Positions 32,161 to 42,321 of a stretch of DNA of 64,000 nt are shown one piece after another. How positions within the stretch are numbered: position 1 is the first letter of the stretch; every line of letters begins with the position of its first letter. The translations under genes were made by a program, and so were the position numbers. This DNA comes from Verrucomicrobiia bacterium (GTDB taxonomy: Bacteria; Verrucomicrobiota; Verrucomicrobiia; Verrucomicrobiales; DEV007), in assembly GCA_030425385.1 (NCBI GenBank), contig JAUIAH010000014.1, positions 62,001 to 126,000 of the forward strand. Direction: 5' to 3'. A model generated the notes under the pieces. The model ran no database searches. It was not told the DNA's origin and saw only the letters and a list, made by a program, of their open reading frames with translations.

Positions 32161-34926
32161 ATGACACCAAGCTCATCGCCGCGCCTCAATGTGGATTTGC
32201 TGGAAGAGAAATATGCCGCATGGAAGGACGATCCCGCGAGCGTGGGGCCCACCTGGGCAGCATTCTTTGAAGGTTTCGAACTGGGCACAGCCCAGCCGAA
32301 ACCGCAGCCCAAGACCGACAGCAAAGCTCCCGAGAGCACTGCAGCTCCTTCAGAGCAAGATCTGAGTCTGCGCGCACGGACCGGAGCCATGGTCTATGCG
32401 TATCGAACCATCGGACACACGGCCGCATGGATCAATCCGCTAGAGGATGCACCGCCTCAGGTGCCCGCCCTGGATCTGGGTGAATTCGGATTCTCCGATG
32501 AGGATTTGGATCGCCCTGTAGCCAGTCAGTATTACCGCGGAGGGGACTACATGCCGCTACGCGAAATGCAGGCAGAACTTCGCTCCACCTTCTGTGGCCG
32601 GATTGGCTTTGAGTTCATGCACATTCATAATCGCGAAGTGCGGAACTGGCTCCGGGAACACATCGAGTCCAACCTCGAGATGCAGTCGCAAGACGACGCC
32701 TCCAAGACGCTCGCCTTCCGAGCCGTGACTCACGCTGAGAGTTTCGAGCGTTTCCTCCACAAGAAATTTCCCGGCGAGAAACGCTTCTCATTGGAGGGTG
32801 CGGAGTCCCTCATGGCAGCTCTGGACACGATCCTTGAGAATGGCCCGTCCTTGGGAGTGGAAGAAGTGATGATGGGCATGGCTCATCGCGGTCGCTTGAA
32901 TGTCCTCGCAAACTTCCTGGGGAAATCGCTGAAGGTGCTGCTTTATGAATTTGAGCAGAACTATGTGCCCAATCTCGTGGCTGGCGACGGCGACGTGAAG
33001 TATCACCTGGGCTACGAATCTGTCCGCACGAACAGTTTGGGGGAAACGTTAGCCATCACGCTAGCGGCCAACCCCAGTCATTTAGAAGCCGTGGATCCCG
33101 TGGTTGAGGGAAAAGCGCGTGCGCGCCAGCGGCAACTGAATGACACCGAGACACGATCACGTGTCCTGCCCCTGCTCCTCCACGGGGACGCCGCCTTCGC
33201 CGGGCAGGGACTCGTCGCTGAGGTCTTGAATCTTTCGCAACTTCGCGGATACCGGACGGGCGGCACGGTTCACATCATTGTGAATAATCAGATTGGCTTC
33301 ACAACCATGCCAGAGGATGCGCGCTCCTCCGACTATTGCACGGACGTGGCCAAGATGATCGAGGCCCCTGTCATTCACGTCAATGGCGACTATCCTGAGG
33401 ATGTGATGCGCGCGACCGAGTTGGCCTTGCAATTCCGTCAGACCTTTGCCCGCGACGTCATCATCGACATTGTCTGCTACCGACGCCATGGGCACAATGA
33501 GGGAGACGAACCGGAATTCACGCAACCGCAAACCTATCGCAAACTGAAGACGCATCCGTCCGTGACGCGAGGGTTTGGCGAGCGCCTGGATGAGGAAGGC
33601 ACTTTGGATCGGGATGCGCAGAAAGATATCCGATCAGCCTACGAGGATCGGTTAGAGAACGAGTTAGAAGAGCTGCGACTCTTGGAGAAATCGGGAGAAG
33701 GCCATCCCTACATGGAATCCACAGCCGTGCATCAGGGCGCCTTCCATTTCAATCCCGTGCCCACGGGAGTGGCGGAAAGTCTTCTCAAAGAGATTGGCGT
33801 GAACCTTTGTGAGACCCCTGAGGGATTCCACGTGCACGACAAATTGCAACGCCGCTTTCTGGACAAGCGCAAGGAAGCTGCTGAAGCAGGTGGGCCCATC
33901 AACTGGGCCTTTGCTGAATCCCTCGCATTCGGTTCCCTGCTCCTTGAGAATCATTCCGTGCGTTTGTCAGGGCAAGATTGTCGACGCGGGACATTCAGCC
34001 AGCGCCACGCCGTTCTCTACGATTCAGAAACCCGCGACCGCTATGTGCCCCTGCAACACCTCGGTGAGGAGCAAGGACAGATGTGCGTGTATAACAGTTT
34101 GCTCTCTGAAGCTGCCGTCCTTGGGTTCGACTACGGATACTCCCTGGTAGCTCCCGAGATGCTCATCATGTGGGAAGCGCAATTCGGTGATTTCTCCAAT
34201 GGCGCTCAGGTGATCATTGATCAATTCATCACGTCTGCCGAATCCAAATGGGCGCGCCCTAGCAGAGTTGTCTTATTGCTACCGCATGGCTACGAAGGCA
34301 TGGGGCCCGAGCACTCCAGCGCTCGCCTCGAACGCTTTCTCCAACTTTGCGCGGAACAGAATATTCAAGTCGCCAACCTGTCGACGCCTGCGCAATACTT
34401 TCACATCCTTCGCCGCCAGGTATTGCGCGACATCGCCAAACCCCTGGTGCTGATGACTCCCAAGAGCTTGTTAGGCCTCCCTCAATGTGTCTCCCAGTTA
34501 GAAGACATGAGCGAGGGCACCTACTTCCATGAGATCCTTGATGACTATCGACGTCCTTGTGTGCCCGGGGACGTCAATCGGGTGATCTTCTGTTCTGGCA
34601 AGGTCTACTACGACTTGATCGCGCATCGGGAAGCGCAGGAGATCGACGATGCCGTCATCATCCGTGTGGAGCAACTCTATCCACTGCACCGCGAACGCCT
34701 GCGCGAGATCGCCAATCAATACGAACACGCGCACAAATGGGTGTGGTGTCAGGAGGAGCCCCTCAACATGGGGGCTTGGTCTTACATTGGCCCACGCCTG
34801 CAAGAATTGACACCTTACAAGATTCGCTACGCAGGTCGCGACCGAGCCTCCAGCCCCGCGACGGGCGCCAAGACGATCCACAAGCTCGAACAGAAACGAC
34901 TTGTTGAAGAAGCCTTCAATCTCTAA
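32161..34926 (+). CDS. sucA: 2-oxoglutarate dehydrogenase E1 component
   Basis: A 921-aa thiamine-diphosphate enzyme (EC 1.2.4.2) that decarboxylates 2-oxoglutarate in the citric acid cycle and transfers the succinyl group to the lipoyl arm of E2. Length matches the family (about 900-950). The N-terminal E2-interacting segment is present (LNVDLLEEKYAAWKDDP, VGPTWAAFFEGF). The core motifs are MAHRGRLNVLANFLGK, HGDAAFAGQG and IVNNQIGFTT (cofactor and Mg binding), then CYRRHGHNEGDEPEFTQP. The C-terminal transketolase half carries LLPHGYEGMGPEHSSARLER and WCQEEPLNMGAWSY. sucB follows at 35 bases. The E3 gene (dihydrolipoyl dehydrogenase) is not in the window. Cytoplasmic. Confidence 0.97.
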   Translation: MTPSSSPRLNVDLLEEKYAAWKDDPASVGPTWAAFFEGFELGTAQPKPQPKTDSKAPESTAAPSEQDLSLRARTGAMVYAYRTIGHTAAWINPLEDAPPQVPALDLGEFGFSDEDLDRPVASQYYRGGDYMPLREMQAELRSTFCGRIGFEFMHIHNREVRNWLREHIESNLEMQSQDDASKTLAFRAVTHAESFERFLHKKFPGEKRFSLEGAESLMAALDTILENGPSLGVEEVMMGMAHRGRLNVLANFLGKSLKVLLYEFEQNYVPNLVAGDGDVKYHLGYESVRTNSLGETLAITLAANPSHLEAVDPVVEGKARARQRQLNDTETRSRVLPLLLHGDAAFAGQGLVAEVLNLSQLRGYRTGGTVHIIVNNQIGFTTMPEDARSSDYCTDVAKMIEAPVIHVNGDYPEDVMRATELALQFRQTFARDVIIDIVCYRRHGHNEGDEPEFTQPQTYRKLKTHPSVTRGFGERLDEEGTLDRDAQKDIRSAYEDRLENELEELRLLEKSGEGHPYMESTAVHQGAFHFNPVPTGVAESLLKEIGVNLCETPEGFHVHDKLQRRFLDKRKEAAEAGGPINWAFAESLAFGSLLLENHSVRLSGQDCRRGTFSQRHAVLYDSETRDRYVPLQHLGEEQGQMCVYNSLLSEAAVLGFDYGYSLVAPEMLIMWEAQFGDFSNGAQVIIDQFITSAESKWARPSRVVLLLPHGYEGMGPEHSSARLERFLQLCAEQNIQVANLSTPAQYFHILRRQVLRDIAKPLVLMTPKSLLGLPQCVSQLEDMSEGTYFHEILDDYRRPCVPGDVNRVIFCSGKVYYDLIAHREAQEIDDAVIIRVEQLYPLHRERLREIANQYEHAHKWVWCQEEPLNMGAWSYIGPRLQELTPYKIRYAGRDRASSPATGAKTIHKLEQKRLVEEAFNL

Positions 34927-34961
34927 CATTCCCCAACTGATTCTCTAGCCCTTTCATTGTT

Positions 34962-36184
<1,223 letters not shown>

Positions 36185-36188
<4 letters not shown>

Positions 36189-37156
36189 TTCCGCCAGCCG
36201 TCGCCACCTTTCTCAAAGGCTATGCCATGGGGGCTGCCAATGTGATTCCCGGGGTCTCCGGGGGCACGGTCGCCTTCATCACCGGGATCTTTGAGACACT
36301 CGTCAACGCGTTGAAATCCTTCGATGCCTCAGCGCTTCAGTTACTCATCAACGGTCGTCTCCGAGAATTCTGGGCACACATCCATGGCAACTTTCTGCTT
36401 CCGCTAGGTGTCGGCGTCCTCGTCAGCGCCGTGAGCTTAGCCAAGCTGCTGACGTATCTCTTCGAGCATCATCCCATCCTTATATGGGCATTCTTCTTCG
36501 GGCTCATCCTCGCGTCTGCCTACTACGTTGGGCGCACTGTTGAGCGATGGCGCGCAGGCCCTATCATTGCTCTCATCGTCGGACTCGCCATTGCCGTTTC
36601 CTTTGCGTTGATCAAACCTACTGAGGAGAATCCCGCGACGGGCTATCTCATCCTCTGCGGGGTAGTTGGCATTTGTAGCATGATCATTCCCGGACTCTCG
36701 GGGTCTTTCGTGCTCATTCTCATGGGCAACTACATGCTTATTCTGGATTCTGTGAGAGAACTGGCCGACGCCGCCGCGAGTCTTGATTTCGCCGCCATGA
36801 CCGGGCCACTCAAGATCTTTGTGCCGGTGGCGATTGGAGCCGCCTTCGGTCTCCTCGCGTTTTCCCATCTCGTATCGTGGCTCTTTCGTAAATTCCGCAA
36901 TATCGCGGTGGCACTCCTCACCGGTTTCGTCGCAGGATCACTCCTTATCATTTGGCCGTGGAAGACGCCCATTCACGCCATGGCGGCCAATGGCGAGCCT
37001 CTCCTGCGATCGAGTGGGAAACAGATCGTGGAAGGCTACGAGTGGTTTCTACCTAGCCTTGCCAATGGCCAAACCTGGGCGGCCATCGGTCTGATCGTTC
37101 TTGGCGCAGTGGTTGTGATTCTGATGGAATCCTTTGGGGACCACCACCAGCAATAG
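36185..37156 (+). CDS. DUF368 polytopic membrane protein
   Basis: A 323-aa inner-membrane protein. The start at 36185 gives the DUF368 signature directly: [27 protein letters not shown], repeated in inverted fashion around [18 protein letters not shown]. About eight hydrophobic segments. DUF368 proteins include PopT-type transporters implicated in undecaprenyl phosphate translocation across the membrane; that assignment here is from family knowledge, and the exact substrate is not shown by the sequence. An upstream start at 36149 is unlikely because it lies inside sucB and adds a charged segment. It overlaps sucB by four bases and ends seven bases before the convergent sulfatase gene. Confidence 0.9.
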
Positions 37157-37163
37157 ACTATCT

Positions 37164-38612
37164 TCAGTGAGGCTCTCCCAATGGACTCGCTTTGCGGTCT
37201 AAGAGCGGTCTCAATTCGCGTTCCACCAGCCTTGCTCGGATGGCTTCGGATCGCTCGTGCCAGGCGTCCGGTTGGAATCCTTTAAAGTGCTTGGTGCTAC
37301 CAGCAACGGCTGCCCGGTAGTGATCCATGCCTTCTGGGGTGGCGCCCTGATCGCCCGTTTCGTGGATCCAAGTCTCCAATCGGGCACGCAATGCGATTAG
37401 CGTCTCTCCATATTGGGTATCCGACGCGAGATTGGTCGTTTCGTGAGGATCGACTTCCAAATCATAGAGTTCTTCAGCGGGCTTGGTATCAGCGAAGAAC
37501 CGCGCCTGCGTCCCATGCAGTTTGCCAGCGGCATACCATTCCTTGAGCACAGCAAAGGCTGGATAGCCTGTGAGCTTGTAGCGACTCGTCTGCCAAAAGG
37601 GAAGTTCGGGGTAGAAGTTACGGATGTATTTGAATCGCTCGGTGCGCACACAGCGGATGCGATCGTAGGCGTCGCCGCAGCGGTCACGGGCCGCGAAGAT
37701 CTCTCGACGCCGAGGGGCCTCAGGGGAGAGGAAACGTTGCCCTCGCAATTGCTGAGGCATGCCGCTCTCGACGTCTGCTAGGGCAAGCGCAACCGTTTCC
37801 TTACTGACATCTAGCAGGCTAACCAGGCGATCATCGACACTTCCCGCCTCAACCTCACCCGGCCAGCGAACGATGAGTGGCACTCGAATGCCGCCATCGT
37901 AGAGCCATTGCTTATCCCAAACATGAGGACGCCCGTGATCGCCGAAGAAGAACACAACTGTGTTCTCTGCCTGGCCCGCCTGATCGAGCCACTCCAAGAA
38001 TCGGCCGACTTTGTTGTCCAACCGCTCGATCACCTCCAGGTAGGCTGCCCAGTCCGATTGAATCACAGGGTACTCCCCAGGATACATGGGTGGGATCCTA
38101 GCATTCTCACGGATCTTTCCCGACGTTCTGAATGGACGGTGTGGTTCGGAGAAATTGACCATGAGAAAGAAGGGATTCGTGGGATCCCATGCTTCTTGAT
38201 CAAAGATATCTGTCGCCTTGAAGTTGAAATCGGTCTTTCCACTGGAACCAATCGTCTCGTCGCGAAAGTTGATGCATTGATAGCCCGCATTCCGCAAATG
38301 CTGCGTGATCGGCACGACGCCCGCCGGAAGAGCCTTCTTCGCGATGGTGCGATGATGATGGGCGCCGATCGATGTTTGATAGGCACCTGTGATCAATGCG
38401 CTGCGCGAGGGTGAGCATACCGGTGATGTCGCAAACGCCGCGGTGTAGCGTCTGCCCTGATCGGCAAGCGCGTCGATATTTGGCGTATTCACGGCCTCTT
38501 CACCGTAACACCTCAGATCAGGACTGAGATCATCACCAATGATCCAAACAAGATTGGGCCCCGCGAGCACCGAGGCCGCGCCGATGAACAAGATGAACAG
38601 GCAACCACGCAT
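37164..38612 (-). CDS. Exported sulfatase (formylglycine type)
   Basis: A 482-aa arylsulfatase-family protein that hydrolyses sulfate esters, probably on polysaccharides. The start at 38612 begins a signal peptide (MRGCLFILFIGAASVLA). The metal-binding N-terminus is PNLVWIIGDDLSPDLRCYG (Asp-27, Asp-28), and the maturation motif is CSPSR (Cys-66), which a formylglycine-generating enzyme would convert. Further conserved parts are GVVPITQHLRNAGYQ, FFLMVNFSEPHRPF and FFGDHGRPHVWDKQWLYDGGIRVPLIVRWPG. The length suits the sulfatase S1 class; the specific substrate cannot be told. It is the last gene of a minus-strand run (kinase, TM protein, sulfatase), 73 bases after the TM-protein gene. The frame remains open upstream to 38669, but this lacks a better start. 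Confidence 0.93.
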   Translation of the reverse strand: MRGCLFILFIGAASVLAGPNLVWIIGDDLSPDLRCYGEEAVNTPNIDALADQGRRYTAAFATSPVCSPSRSALITGAYQTSIGAHHHRTIAKKALPAGVVPITQHLRNAGYQCINFRDETIGSSGKTDFNFKATDIFDQEAWDPTNPFFLMVNFSEPHRPFRTSGKIRENARIPPMYPGEYPVIQSDWAAYLEVIERLDNKVGRFLEWLDQAGQAENTVVFFFGDHGRPHVWDKQWLYDGGIRVPLIVRWPGEVEAGSVDDRLVSLLDVSKETVALALADVESGMPQQLRGQRFLSPEAPRRREIFAARDRCGDAYDRIRCVRTERFKYIRNFYPELPFWQTSRYKLTGYPAFAVLKEWYAAGKLHGTQARFFADTKPAEELYDLEVDPHETTNLASDTQYGETLIALRARLETWIHETGDQGATPEGMDHYRAAVAGSTKHFKGFQPDAWHERSEAIRARLVERELRPLLDRKASPLGEPH

Positions 38613-38685
38613 GATGGCAACATGCCACATGAGCCCGGCTGGGCTCAAGAAATCCATTCGACGCCCCATGGAAAGACGTTTGCGA

Positions 38686-39546
38686 TCACATATCGACGCC
38701 TTCTACCCAACTAAACGCTTTGATATCTTCGATGAGGACTTGTTCACCGTGGGCGTTCTGGGGAAACCGGAGCTTTGCAATCACTGGCATTGATACCAGA
38801 TTTGAGAGGAGTCGAACGGCGACAAATGATTTGTAAGCCTGGCTTTCTTTATCGAGATAACCATAGAGATACTTCTCCGAATAGGGCACGCGGAGCATGA
38901 AACAATCGAAGAGTTCATCGTCTCGGAAATCATGATTGAAGTATGGCTCATCGACCAAGTATTCCATGGTCACTCGAAAGAGCCCGCCTTCCGTATCGCG
39001 CTCTTCGATGAAGGTATCCCAGTCTTTCTCGGCATAGGCCACCGCCACTTCCCATTGCAATTTCAATTCATCCTCATCGCTCTTCTCAAAGACCCAGAAA
39101 GCATCGGTGCCGTCTTCGAAGAGGACTTTGCCCATCAGAAACTCGCGATCGGAGGCGACATGAAGCTGCGGAGCTAGGAAGTCTTTGAAGCGTTTCTCCG
39201 TCCAGGGGCGGCGTTGATAGTGCCTCTCCATGAGCGGCATGACCCGGCGTGGATCCACCACGAAACGGGCGCGGGACGGCACCGATTCCGCTTTGAGAAA
39301 TCCTTTGGCAGTCTCAGTCGCTGCGGCCTGCATGTCCTCAATCGTCATCCCTTGCGAGACGCTCTCGTCAACAGGATCCGCCGAGCCGAAGCCTCGCTGA
39401 ATCATGAAGATGACGATACCAAGGAGAATCAGCGCAAAGACACTGAGAGTGATGATCGCAAAGCGTTGCCACGCCTGCCGAATTTCATCCTGCGTTTCCG
39501 TGGCCACGGATTCCGTGACTCGTTTGCGTACTTCTTTGCGGTCCAT
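38686..39546 (-). CDS. Single-TM membrane-anchored protein, unknown function
   Basis: A 286-aa protein with a basic cytoplasmic N-terminus (MDRKEVRKRVTESVATETQDEIRQAWQR), one transmembrane helix (about residues 29-49, FAIITLSVFALILLGIVIFMI) and a large outside domain rich in aromatic and acidic residues (YQRRPWTEKRFKDFLAPQLHV, DAFWVFEKSDEDELKLQWEVAVAY, EWLVDEPYF-like turns). I recognise no family. The architecture, a tail-less bitopic anchor facing the periplasm, and the position between the kinase and the sulfatase (63 and 73 bases) suggest a partner of one of them. Codon use resembles its neighbours, so the gene is probably real. Confidence 0.75.
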   Translation of the reverse strand: MDRKEVRKRVTESVATETQDEIRQAWQRFAIITLSVFALILLGIVIFMIQRGFGSADPVDESVSQGMTIEDMQAAATETAKGFLKAESVPSRARFVVDPRRVMPLMERHYQRRPWTEKRFKDFLAPQLHVASDREFLMGKVLFEDGTDAFWVFEKSDEDELKLQWEVAVAYAEKDWDTFIEERDTEGGLFRVTMEYLVDEPYFNHDFRDDELFDCFMLRVPYSEKYLYGYLDKESQAYKSFVAVRLLSNLVSMPVIAKLRFPQNAHGEQVLIEDIKAFSWVEGVDM

Positions 39547-39609
39547 GTGGAGTGATGGGCACCATAGTCGGCGATGACGTGCTTTGGCAAGCGATGAAGA
39601 GGGAGCGAT

Positions 39610-41835
39610 CTAGCGTTTCTTCTGCTGGAGGAAGGCAGCCACCCGTGCGTCCCACGCGTCACGATCGTCGGACGATTCCTCCATCCAATGCTTGTAGGCC
39701 GCCCCTGGCCCTAACTCTTGTCCACAGATGCCCCGGTCTGGATATCGTATCTTAAGGGCTGGACTCGTCGCCAGCAGGGCCGCGCTGACCTTGCCCTCGA
39801 CCCGACGGCGATGGGGCGTCATGACATAGTCGTTGGGAAGGACACCTTCCGCGATAGCCCGCTCGGCAAGCACCGTCTCCTTCTCAATGACTCCCTCATG
39901 GGCCTCCCATTGATCGAGGCGACGGGTCGCATACGCCACTCCAGGTTGACCGCCTGCGAATGATGTTAGGAATAACTGACAGGCGTAAAGATTCTTCGTG
40001 CCCAACCACCTACAATCAGCGAGCCGCTCCGTAAAGCCCGTCCAATCCATCATGCCACCCAAGAGCGTGTGCCCGTCGAAGACATTGCGATCAGCTTCCA
40101 CTGTCAGTGTTCGAAAACGTCCTGTTTTCTCAAGAGAAACCGCCGCCCCTCCCAAGAGATTATTCGACCGCAAGCGCACGAACATGTCGGTGCCGAAGTC
40201 GGCAGGGTCCAGATTGGCAATGAAGGCTCCCGTGAGAGCACAGTGATCCAGCTCTAACAATTCCCCACGATGATGGATCAACTTGGATGAAGGAGCGTAG
40301 AACTCTGAATCTCGGGCGACGAATGCGCCTCCATCCACGTGGATCATGGAGCCGCTGAGGAGGCGTTGTTTCCCTCTCCAAATCCGCTCACACCGACAAT
40401 GCGTCATCAACACGGAAGACCGGCTGATCAGCATGGGACGGTAGTTCGAATCATTCTGGGGATACTGGGCCAATGTCAGTCCCTCAAGCGTCAACGCCGC
40501 GCCTGCCTCGACCTGGACGAGGATCCCGCCTTGTGTCCGAAACTCGGGCGTTTCCCCGGCTCCGGCACGAATCCGCAAGGAGTGTCTCACATGGAGCGGG
40601 TCCATTTGCACCACACCACTCTCGTGAATCGTGATCGTATCGCCCGGAAGTGACGCCACCACCGCTTCCCCTAGCGAAGCCCAAATCTGATCAGAACTGC
40701 TAAGGCTGAATCCCTCGGATGGCGGAGGCGGAGGGGTGCGCATCCAATGCACCAGCCCCACACTCACGAGAGCGATAAGCGCTAGGGAAGCCAGGAGAAT
40801 TCTTCGGGAGAGGACAGGGACCTTTCGCAGGCGTTTGGGTGCGCGCCGTTCGCGCAACCGTACGACCACATCATGGGCGGACGGAAGCCGGTCTCCTGGC
40901 ACTTTCTCTAAAAGGCGCCAGACGATATCCTGAAACCACGACGGCAGGCGCGCGGCCTCCCCCTCAAAAGGAGCGGGGGAATCGAGGCTCACGCGCTTGA
41001 GAATCGCAGTCATGTGAGGCCCTTCGAAGGCGGGCCGACCGGTGGCCATGAAATAAAGGACGCCTCCCAAGCTGAAGAGATCAGCATGGGCATCCACATC
41101 ATTCCCATCCACCTGTTCCGGTGCCATGTAGTGAGGCGAACCCGCAAGAGATCCCGTTTGCGTCAAATCGCCTTTTCCTATCAAACGTGCTAATCCAAAG
41201 TCCGTGATGCGCACCTGTTCGCCATCCTCACTCAACAAGATATTCGCAGGCTTCACATCGCGATGCACCAGGCCTCGCGCATGCGCCACCCTTAGCCCTT
41301 CGGCAATGGCGATCCCGATACGGCGAATCTCATCCAGAGGGAGAGGTCCTCGTGTGGCCACCCACTCTTCCAAGGAGCTCCCTTGATTGTAAGCCATCAC
41401 AAAGTAGGGAATGGCCCCCTCGCGCTCCACGAGATAGACGGGAATGATGTGAGGATGCTCCAAGGCAGCGGCCGCCTGCGCTTCCCGCAGAAATCGCTGC
41501 TTGGCACCCTCGGACACCGCGAGAGACGGCGCGAGCATCTTGATCGCCACTTCCCTCCCCAGGGCATCGTCTCGGCCTCGAAAGACGATCCCCATGCCTC
41601 CGCGATCGATTTCCTCAAGGACGACATAGTGCGCAAGCCGACCCAGGCAGGAGCCATCCTCACTCGGAGACCAATGAGCCAAGCGTGCGAGTTCTCGCAA
41701 ACTCGCCACCCGCGTCTGGCAGGAAGGGCAGCGCTGCAAATGGGCATCCATGGTCGACGACACCGCGCCATCACCGGCCAGATGGGCATGCCACTGGGCA
41801 GGATGGGGACAAGCGCGGTGAGGGTCTGAAGCCAT
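39610..41835 (-). CDS. Membrane Ser/Thr protein kinase with zinc-finger-like N-terminus and beta-helix-like sensor
   Basis: A 741-aa Hanks-type kinase. The N-terminus has an anti-sigma-like H/C cluster (His-32, Cys-36, Cys-39 in AHLQRCPSCQ). The kinase domain spans about 67-335: glycine loop IDRGGMGIVFRG, Lys-99 in VAIKM, the catalytic loop HRDVKPANILL (191-201), DFG at 212-214 and MAPEQ. All key residues are present. A TM helix (346-364) is followed by a proline spacer (TPPPPPSE) and an outside domain of about 370 residues whose short repeating strands (SLRIRAGAG, GILVQVEAGAALTLEGLTL, MIHVDGGAFVARDSEFY) suggest a pectate-lyase-like right-handed beta-helix. It probably senses an external ligand, perhaps a glycan. 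It is the first gene of the minus-strand run with the TM protein and the sulfatase. Confidence 0.9.
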   Translation of the reverse strand: MASDPHRACPHPAQWHAHLAGDGAVSSTMDAHLQRCPSCQTRVASLRELARLAHWSPSEDGSCLGRLAHYVVLEEIDRGGMGIVFRGRDDALGREVAIKMLAPSLAVSEGAKQRFLREAQAAAALEHPHIIPVYLVEREGAIPYFVMAYNQGSSLEEWVATRGPLPLDEIRRIGIAIAEGLRVAHARGLVHRDVKPANILLSEDGEQVRITDFGLARLIGKGDLTQTGSLAGSPHYMAPEQVDGNDVDAHADLFSLGGVLYFMATGRPAFEGPHMTAILKRVSLDSPAPFEGEAARLPSWFQDIVWRLLEKVPGDRLPSAHDVVVRLRERRAPKRLRKVPVLSRRILLASLALIALVSVGLVHWMRTPPPPPSEGFSLSSSDQIWASLGEAVVASLPGDTITIHESGVVQMDPLHVRHSLRIRAGAGETPEFRTQGGILVQVEAGAALTLEGLTLAQYPQNDSNYRPMLISRSSVLMTHCRCERIWRGKQRLLSGSMIHVDGGAFVARDSEFYAPSSKLIHHRGELLELDHCALTGAFIANLDPADFGTDMFVRLRSNNLLGGAAVSLEKTGRFRTLTVEADRNVFDGHTLLGGMMDWTGFTERLADCRWLGTKNLYACQLFLTSFAGGQPGVAYATRRLDQWEAHEGVIEKETVLAERAIAEGVLPNDYVMTPHRRRVEGKVSAALLATSPALKIRYPDRGICGQELGPGAAYKHWMEESSDDRDAWDARVAAFLQQKKR

Positions 41836-41940
41836 GGTGAAGTCCTCTTGAGCCTATGATGGGCTCTCCCCATCGTAAAGCGTCGTTCCGAAGTGGCCGT
41901 ATCTTGAAAGCGCGGGCGAGAGCGGTTTAGTAGCCTTACC
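41836..41940. promoter_or_regulatory. Divergent promoter region between the kinase and the small TM-protein gene
   Basis: These 105 bases must hold the promoters of both transcription units. I could not pick a confident -35/-10 pair for either strand. Confidence 0.4.
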
Positions 41941-42321
41941 GTGACCCCTGCCCCTCTCACTCAACGCGTCCGTGGCGAACAGATCCCCGTCAATGGGGTC
42001 CGGATGCGGTTGTTGGAAGTGGTCATCGACGAACACCAGACGCCATTCTGGAAGGCCCGCTGTCTTCAAACGGGAAATCTACTGACGGTAGCTCTGGATG
42101 GGCTGGTGCAAACGCCAACCGCACCCGTCCCGAGCAACGCCGCGACGCCAGACTACCACCGAACGTACCGCCGACGACGCATGCGCAAACGGGTCGTCTT
42201 CTTGTTAGGATCCATCCTCCTCGCCGGGGGTGCCTTTGCTTTTCGAGAGGAGATCATGGTGATCTTGCCTCAGCTGCGCGAAACCCTCCGCGCATTCCTC
42301 CCCGATTGGATTTCACAATGA
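41941..42321 (+). CDS. Small single-TM protein, unknown function
   Basis: A 126-aa protein read from a GTG at 41941. An N-terminal domain of about 75 residues (VNGVRMRLLEVVIDEHQTPFWKARCLQTGNLLTVALDG) is followed by a very basic patch (YHRTYRRRRMRKR), one TM helix (VVFLLGSILLAGGAFAF) and a short tail. The positive-inside rule puts the N-terminal domain in the cytoplasm. I recognise no family. It overlaps the SGNH hydrolase gene by ATGA, which suggests translational coupling, and it is divergent from the kinase gene. The 'VNGVRMxLLEVVIDExQTPFWKA' stretch resembles a short OB- or PilZ-like beta strand pattern only weakly. Confidence 0.65.
   Translation: MTPAPLTQRVRGEQIPVNGVRMRLLEVVIDEHQTPFWKARCLQTGNLLTVALDGLVQTPTAPVPSNAATPDYHRTYRRRRMRKRVVFLLGSILLAGGAFAFREEIMVILPQLRETLRAFLPDWISQ

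Noticed and set aside
38612-38669. Longer N-terminus for the sulfatase
   Set aside because: The added residues are not a signal peptide and hide the one that begins at 38612.
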